A stretch of DNA of 64,000 nt from Leptodactylus fallax (Eukaryota; Chordata; Amphibia; Anura; Leptodactylidae): assembly GCA_947044405.1 (NCBI GenBank), contig CAMRHE010000207.1, positions 630,001-694,000 on the forward strand, given 5' to 3'. Below the pieces are notes generated by a model. The model ran no database searches and had not been told where the DNA came from. It saw only the letters and a list, made by a program, of their open reading frames with translations. How positions within the stretch are numbered: the first letter of the stretch is position 1; each line of letters starts with the position of its first letter. The translations under genes were made by a program, and so were the position numbers. This document shows positions 58,461-64,000 of the stretch, one piece after another.

Positions 58461-59939
58461 GGAATCACGCATTTTTGCTACATGGAGCCCCGGCCTTATA
58501 GACTTGAGTCTATTGAGGAACCTGTGAAAACAGGCTAAAATAGGATATTGAGGGATGCGTGAAAGTGGGCAAAAATTACTCATGTGAATAGCGCCATTCA
58601 CATGAATTGATGCAGCTTTAATAGAGATTAAGGCTGCATGCACACGAAAAAAATGGACATTAAAAATGGATGAAACTGTCAGTTTTTAACATCTTTCCAT
58701 CAGTTTGTCACTTATTTTTCATCAGCTTCAAGGTGCCAACGGGCTCTTCAGTTTCTTTGTCTTTTATGTCTATATTGGATTTTTCTTCACTTTATGATAC
58801 CAAACCAAGCCAAGCCAAAAAATTTGTTTATAAAGTAGACAAAGACTGATCAGATAGAAGGGTCACAAATTTGTTTGAAGTGTCATGTTCTTGGTAATGT
58901 TTCACTCATGTTTGCATGTCTTCAGAAAGGGTCTTGTGGGAAGGGCTTGGGCGGCAGTTTTTGATAGGAGCACTTCTTATTGGAGCAATAAGGTGAATGG
59001 TGGGAGATATGGCCAGCATCCAGAGCCAGCGGCCCGAGATATCTGACAGCACTGCTCTGTGGTTTTGACAGTAGTAAGAAATAAACAGCAATTTAGGCAA
59101 AAAAAAAAGGCTAGAAAAAGAGGGAGAACGGTAGGAATGGCCACAAGACTAAGATTGTCCAAAAATGCGGCACATTATTAGCACCACTTGGTATGTTAGA
59201 AACAGTTCTGAGTTTTGCCATTCGTTTTTATAATCTTAGTAATATGCACAATGTTATTTTTGATCAGGAAGTACATTTACAATAATTCCCTTTAAGTATG
59301 AGAGTGATCCTATAATACTGCAAGATAGCAGCAAGGAAATCACATCCCTTCATTGACCTCCCTGACCTCTAAATCCATCAGCAGAATGTGAACTGTATCA
59401 AATGAAGGGTTTTAAAGAAGTGCCTAGACTTCTTTGATTTTCCAGTTAGCATAATCCCTCTAGCTCAAAATGGAGCAATTCTGATAACTAATATGTATTA
59501 GGAAGAAAGGTTTCCATTTATAAAGTTAATTTAAACAGTCTGTCCAGGAGTATAAAGTGAGTAAAAGCAGGTATTATGAAAAAAAACAGGTAGGTAATTG
59601 TTATTTTACCAGGTGGGTAATACTTACTTCTACTGGGTTTGATTTGTGACGTGACAAACCACGGGTTCCCCAACTGGTTCAAGTGATCAGAACCTCTTCC
59701 TACTGTCCTGTGTTCACTACTAGTTACTTGTACTATGAGTGTTGGCTTCACTATTAGCCCCTATAGTACAGGTCATGAGAAGTGAACACGGGCGAGGAGT
59801 AAGGAGACAGAGCGACTCATGGGCCGGGTGCTGATTCCTATCACATGATTCGCGGTCGGGTTCCCCCAGAAACCAGTGGTTCATCTAAAATAAAACCTGG
59901 AGAAAGTAAGTGTTGAAACACTCCCTGGAGAACCCCTTT
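58461..59939. other. Non-coding DNA, possible TTAA-type repeat at 59531-59939
   Basis: From about 58630 (AAGGCTGCATGCACACG) a dispersed repeat begins. The segment 59531-59940 is bounded by TTAA-like ends (TTTAAACAGTCTGTCCAGG and GGAGAACCCCTTTAA), which may be a diverged foldback. No exon found. Confidence 0.4.
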
Positions 59940-59951
59940 AAGTAATAGCTT

Positions 59952-60449
59952 CACTGGTTCTACTGGATGGAATTCCAACGTAGAAGATATCAGACGCTTC
60001 TCGGGCATGTGCCTCCCCCATAGACCTACAGTGGGATGCTCTGGCTTTTATAGCTAACTGATGGGTTACCTGTTTAGGACTATTCTTGACCCTCTGGCTT
60101 TGCTCCTTGTGGAGTTTTATTGCTCTTTCTGATGAATTATTTTTGATTGCTTGCACCCCTGGGGTCCTCCCCTGGACCCGGACACTGTTGCTGTATAGTC
60201 CCCATTCCCCCCCCCCCTTTTTTTCTCTCCTTCTTTCTTCCCTCTCATTCTGTGTTGTTTTGTTTTTGTTGTCTCGCCGCTCCTTCCCTTCCTCCTCCTT
60301 TCTTCTCCCCTCCTCTTCTTGTCCTCTGGCCTCTACTCGGGGATCTCCCCGTTATCTACAGTATAAAATGTTGCTGCTGCCGTTGCAGCTATCTGTTGTC
60401 ACTGTATTTTATGTCTTTTTGAAAACCAATAAACTTTGAATTGAAAAAA
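59952..60449 (+). mobile_element. 5'-truncated L1-like LINE 3' end, 498 bp
   Basis: The direct repeat AAGTAATAGCTT occurs at 59940-59951 and after the poly-A at 60450-60461. The insert has a C/T-rich 3' region (about 60206-60320), AATAAA at 60428-60433 and an A8 tail. It is a non-coding remnant of a LINE 3' UTR, with the end AATAAACTTTGAATTG shared with 33634-33844. Confidence 0.92.
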
Positions 60450-60461
60450 AAGTAATAGCTT

Positions 60462-61682
60462 TAACAGAGTTTTATGCCATTATTGTTAAATTTAGTCTGT
60501 CACCAGAACCCAGCATATCAACCCAGCCCTGCACATAGGTAGGTTAGGGTTACCTGAATCAATGTTTTTGCCTTGTAAGTCTGGGCCTCCGTTGCTGAGA
60601 TATTGCTGTTTTTGCAATACGCAGATGAGCTCTTTGGAGCAATGAGGGTTTTCCCACTTACCCCTTTGGAGCAATGGTAATGCCCTAATTGCTCCATAGA
60701 GTTTATTTGCATATTGATAAAAACTGTGATATCTATAAAGCAGAGGCAATTATACACAAGAGAGAAACACTGTCTGATTCAGGTTGATATGCCTAGTTCC
60801 AGTTAGACTATATTTCAAGAACATTATACAGGAAATTTGAATTTGACTTTAGTTTCATTAATCTGATGTAAATCTGTAGATCTTCAGTATAATGTGTTCA
60901 TTGTTTTTGGTTTAAAAGTTGTAGCTATTTATTTTAAAATTTTTAAACACTACCTGACATTAAACCCTCATCCTCTGCTGAACCTGTCTCAGTCTACACA
61001 GCAAAGCTGGCAAGTGATCTGCAGTAACAAGAAGCATCACCCTAATGTGTCTGCTCCTGTGACCAATGTAAAATCTAGAAATTTCCATTATCTTTTTATA
61101 TGTAAAAAGTCTTTTAATAGCCTTGATGTATGTTAAATCTACACCATCAATGATATTTCAGACAATATTTAAAGGGTGTGTAGCTTAATATATCTATCGT
61201 CAGTAGATTAGAAAGTACATCTGGTGTGCAGGACCCTACATGATAATGGTTATTACAGTATATTCAGTAGGGACTTGCAGACCTTCAAGTTACTAAGGCT
61301 TAAGTCATTTCAATTATAGTAGTTGGTGTCTGGAGATTTGTTGATGATGGTAATACTTTTTAATGGACACGCATAAAGATGCTTCATAGATTAAGCCATG
61401 TTCCTTGCAGAATCTCGTGGGTCGCCTCTAGCAATGTTCTCAAGTGCCAGGACAAATGGTGCTTAGCTGATCTAAATTAAGTCATGAGTCATTGGAAAGG
61501 TTTGTCTTGTCTGAAACAACATATAGTAGTCTTTTACCGATGTCCTAAGTTTCTGGTCACTTGCCCATCCTATGCTTTAGTCTTCTCTAAACATATATAA
61601 CAAAAGTTGCACATCACTTCAGCCAAGTTTTTTGAATTTTGATATAGAAAATAATAAATTGTCATCATGTTTAGTGGGGACA
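60462..61682. other. Non-coding intron-like DNA
   Basis: No gene, RNA or element boundary is supported. Frames are short and without domains. Confidence 0.5.
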
Positions 61683-61686
61683 TTAA

Positions 61687-62407
61687 AGGGGACCTTTCAC
61701 CACTTCCACCAACTCCAGCTCTTTAGTAGGTGCTGTTCCTCTGTTTTCAACGCAGTTAGAATTTTTTTCTAGCCCCCACCATTCCCGATCAATCAGTGCT
61801 GATAGTTTTTGGTGCCTGTTATTCTACTTAGGCTCTCTACTGTCAAGTGGGTAGTCTGAGGAAAGAGCATACAAAGGGGCATGATACAGAGTTCTGACCC
61901 TGCCATCTCTGATTGGACAGTGTCAGATAGCTCAGAATCACGCCCTCTTGCCTGCTCCTACCTATGAATTTGATTTAAACAGAACCTTTCACCACCTCTG
62001 CCAAGTCATTGCATAATTTAATCCACTGATTTCAGCACAGTTGGAATTTTTTCTGTAACCCCCACGTTTCCCAAGCAATAAGTGCTGTTATTTTTGGTGC
62101 CTAATATGTTATTTTATTTCGGCTCTGTCAGGTGGGCAGTGTCAGGAAGGAACAGACAAGGCGTGTGATTCTGAGCTCTGACACTGTCCACCTCTGATTG
62201 GAGCTCTGAATCACGCCCCTTTCCCAGCTCCTGTCTGACACTGCCCACCTGACAATACAGAGCCTAAGTAGCACCAAACCTAACTGCACTGATTGCTCAG
62301 GAATGGTGGGGGCTGCAGAAAAAATGCCAACTGTGCCAGAATCAGTGGAGCAGAGACTATTAACAGATGCTAAAAATTAGAGTTGGTGGAGGTGGTGAAA
62401 GGTCCTC
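61687..62407. mobile_element. Double TTAA foldback MITE
   Basis: TTAA sites lie at 61683-61686, 61975-61978 and 62408-62411. The first copy (61687-61974) begins AGGGGACCTTTCACCAC and is cut off in its second half. The second copy (61979-62407) is complete, from ACAGAACCTTTCACCACC to GGTGAAAGGTCCTC, with inner complementary GTCAGGTGGGCAGTGTCAGG and its complement near 62228-62253. It is the same family as 13125-13566. The second element appears to have inserted into, or recombined with, the first. Non-coding. Confidence 0.85.
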
Positions 62408-62411
62408 TTAA

Positions 62412-63577
62412 ATAATATATATTACCATGTTTTACTTACCTTAATGCATTTTACATAACCCACCTCTTATGGTACCAGTTTATTACATTTTCCAGCATAC
62501 CGTTGTATTGTACCGTTTTGTTAGATGACTTTATTCCTCACCATTCTGATTTGGCTCCTTTTGTTGCATGATGGACTTTCAAGGTCCAAAGGCTAAACTA
62601 CATAGGTAATATTTATTCGCTTAGAACCACTATTAGGTAACCTACATTGACAGTTACTAATTGTTCTGCTGTGTAATGATGTTCTTCAGCATTCAGCAAA
62701 TTAATAGCTTTGTATGATGTCCAGCCATTTAATATCTTTCACCGAGTTTAAGGGGATGAGTAATATATCACTCATTCAGGACACATTAAGTGATTGTGGA
62801 TGGAGACTGTTTATTGAAAGAGAGCACGGGGAAAGAGCAAATTCTCATTTCAGTAATTGCTCTCATGAGCTACAAGGTTCAAAACATATTAGACTGTATT
62901 CACACTTCAAGTTCATATTGATGTTTTTTGCCATATTTTTTCATAACTGTGATAAAACACACGGCTTTGATGCGCTTTTGCAAAAATCTCAGCAAAAACG
63001 CAAGTAAAAAGTAAGGGTGCCCATACACAGGGTTTTCATCACATTTTTGATCATAAAAGGAGTCAAAATAAAAAGGACAGATATTATTTTACATCTTTTT
63101 TTCATCCACTCATGGTTTTGACTTCAAAAACGACATCAAAAACCCTGATCAAAACCTGCATGTGTAAAAACAACCTAACAGAAAACCCATCAGATATTAT
63201 CACTGACATTAACACAGACGACAGCTAAAAAGCCCTAACTCCTATTAAAGGGATTGTCCCATCTGGATGGCCACTTCTTAAAAGGAAGCAGTACGCTTCT
63301 CTATCCACCCATCATCTGCTTTAATGATAGGTTGGATGTTGGGAGACGTCACTCACTTCACCAGAAATTGTAGTTTCGGGAGAAAGTTGTATTATATAGC
63401 AAGCACCCCCATTTAAATTAATGGCTGACCATGTAATAAATGGTTGTGTTGTGTCCAACAGATAGAAGCGTCTCTTTGTGGTAGTTCTTTCTTCTGGCTT
63501 ATAGAGAGGGGTCCAATTGCAAAGTATAACACATTGGACTCCTTCAACTTTTCATTTTCTGGCATTTGTATCATATA

Positions 63578-63627
<50 letters not shown>

Positions 63628-64000
63628 ACAGGTAAAATAAGGCTGGGGGTTATATCTTGGGCATTATAAAACATATAAACTTTCTTCTGGTGTTGTATGA
63701 GACAGGAGATTCTCATCTTTCATATGGCACTAAGGCAGTTCTATCTGCATTATTTCTAGAGATATCATCGGTTGAAAACATAGTCGGGATTGGGAGTAGA
63801 TGCATACATATATCCCAAACTCAATTGGAAATAATGCAACCCTATTGACTCCTCTTAGATAATTTACAGGTAACATACACTATACCATGTTCTAAATGCT
63901 AAAATTGAAACCTTTGAAACCTTTTGTTTCAAAAGATCTTCCTTGTCAGTATAAAAACATGTAGGCTGTTCAGTGGCCAAACCTCCAGTGGCAGGTTCCC
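62412..64000. other. Mostly unique intron-like DNA with (TA)n at 63580-63621
   Basis: The region 62640-62900 has no repeat signature and may be conserved. A MITE-like GGGTGCCCATACACAGGG start lies at 63015 without a clear other end. The (TA)n tract has about 21 repeats. No exon found. Confidence 0.5.

Overview
The window looks like vertebrate, most likely anuran amphibian (frog or toad), nuclear DNA. It has almost no host coding sequence. The only host exon I can support is one CUB-domain exon (46597-46789, + strand) that resembles SEZ6 (seizure-related 6 homolog). If that is right, much of the window is intron of a brain membrane-protein gene. The frog assignment rests on three things: a DIRS tyrosine-recombinase retrotransposon, several Tc1-like subfamilies together, and many interspersed repeats that I recognise from memory as typical of anuran genomes. 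No database was searched.

Layout. 1-1116: Tc1-like element cut by the window edge. 1.4-8.8 kb: two hAT-type non-autonomous elements, TTA-flanked miniature inverted-repeat elements (MITEs), a TTAA-flanked foldback, a SINE tail and a decayed Ty3/gypsy integrase. 8847-10414: Tc1-like element of DD35E spacing, followed directly by a 2.3 kb minisatellite of 35-bp units (10446-12786). 13-36 kb: AT-rich, mostly unannotatable DNA with scattered MITEs, a hAT element (20480-21240), a Tc1-type MITE carrying a solo LTR (23305-24350) and a 5'-truncated LINE. 36.5-41.7 kb: a Harbinger-type MITE nested in a copy of itself, old TTAA-family repeats and a 640-bp foldback. 41762-45118: two more Tc1-like elements 92 bp apart, one of DD38E spacing (broken) and one DD34E (open reading frame intact). 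46.6 kb: the SEZ6-like exon. 48.9-49.8 kb: a chain of MITEs. 49797-58460: a degenerate DIRS element on the minus strand, split by a 4.2 kb ORF-less TTAA-flanked element built from tandem units of about 320-380 bp. 58.5-64 kb: intron-like DNA with a LINE 3' end and a double TTAA foldback.

The genes do not form operons or pathways. The window is a nested record of transposition by at least seven mechanisms: Tc1/mariner (TA), hAT (8-bp duplication), Harbinger-like (TTA/TAA), TTAA-specific, LINE target-primed insertion, LTR and DIRS. The only apparently complete coding sequence is the DD34E Tc1-like transposase at 43864-44898.
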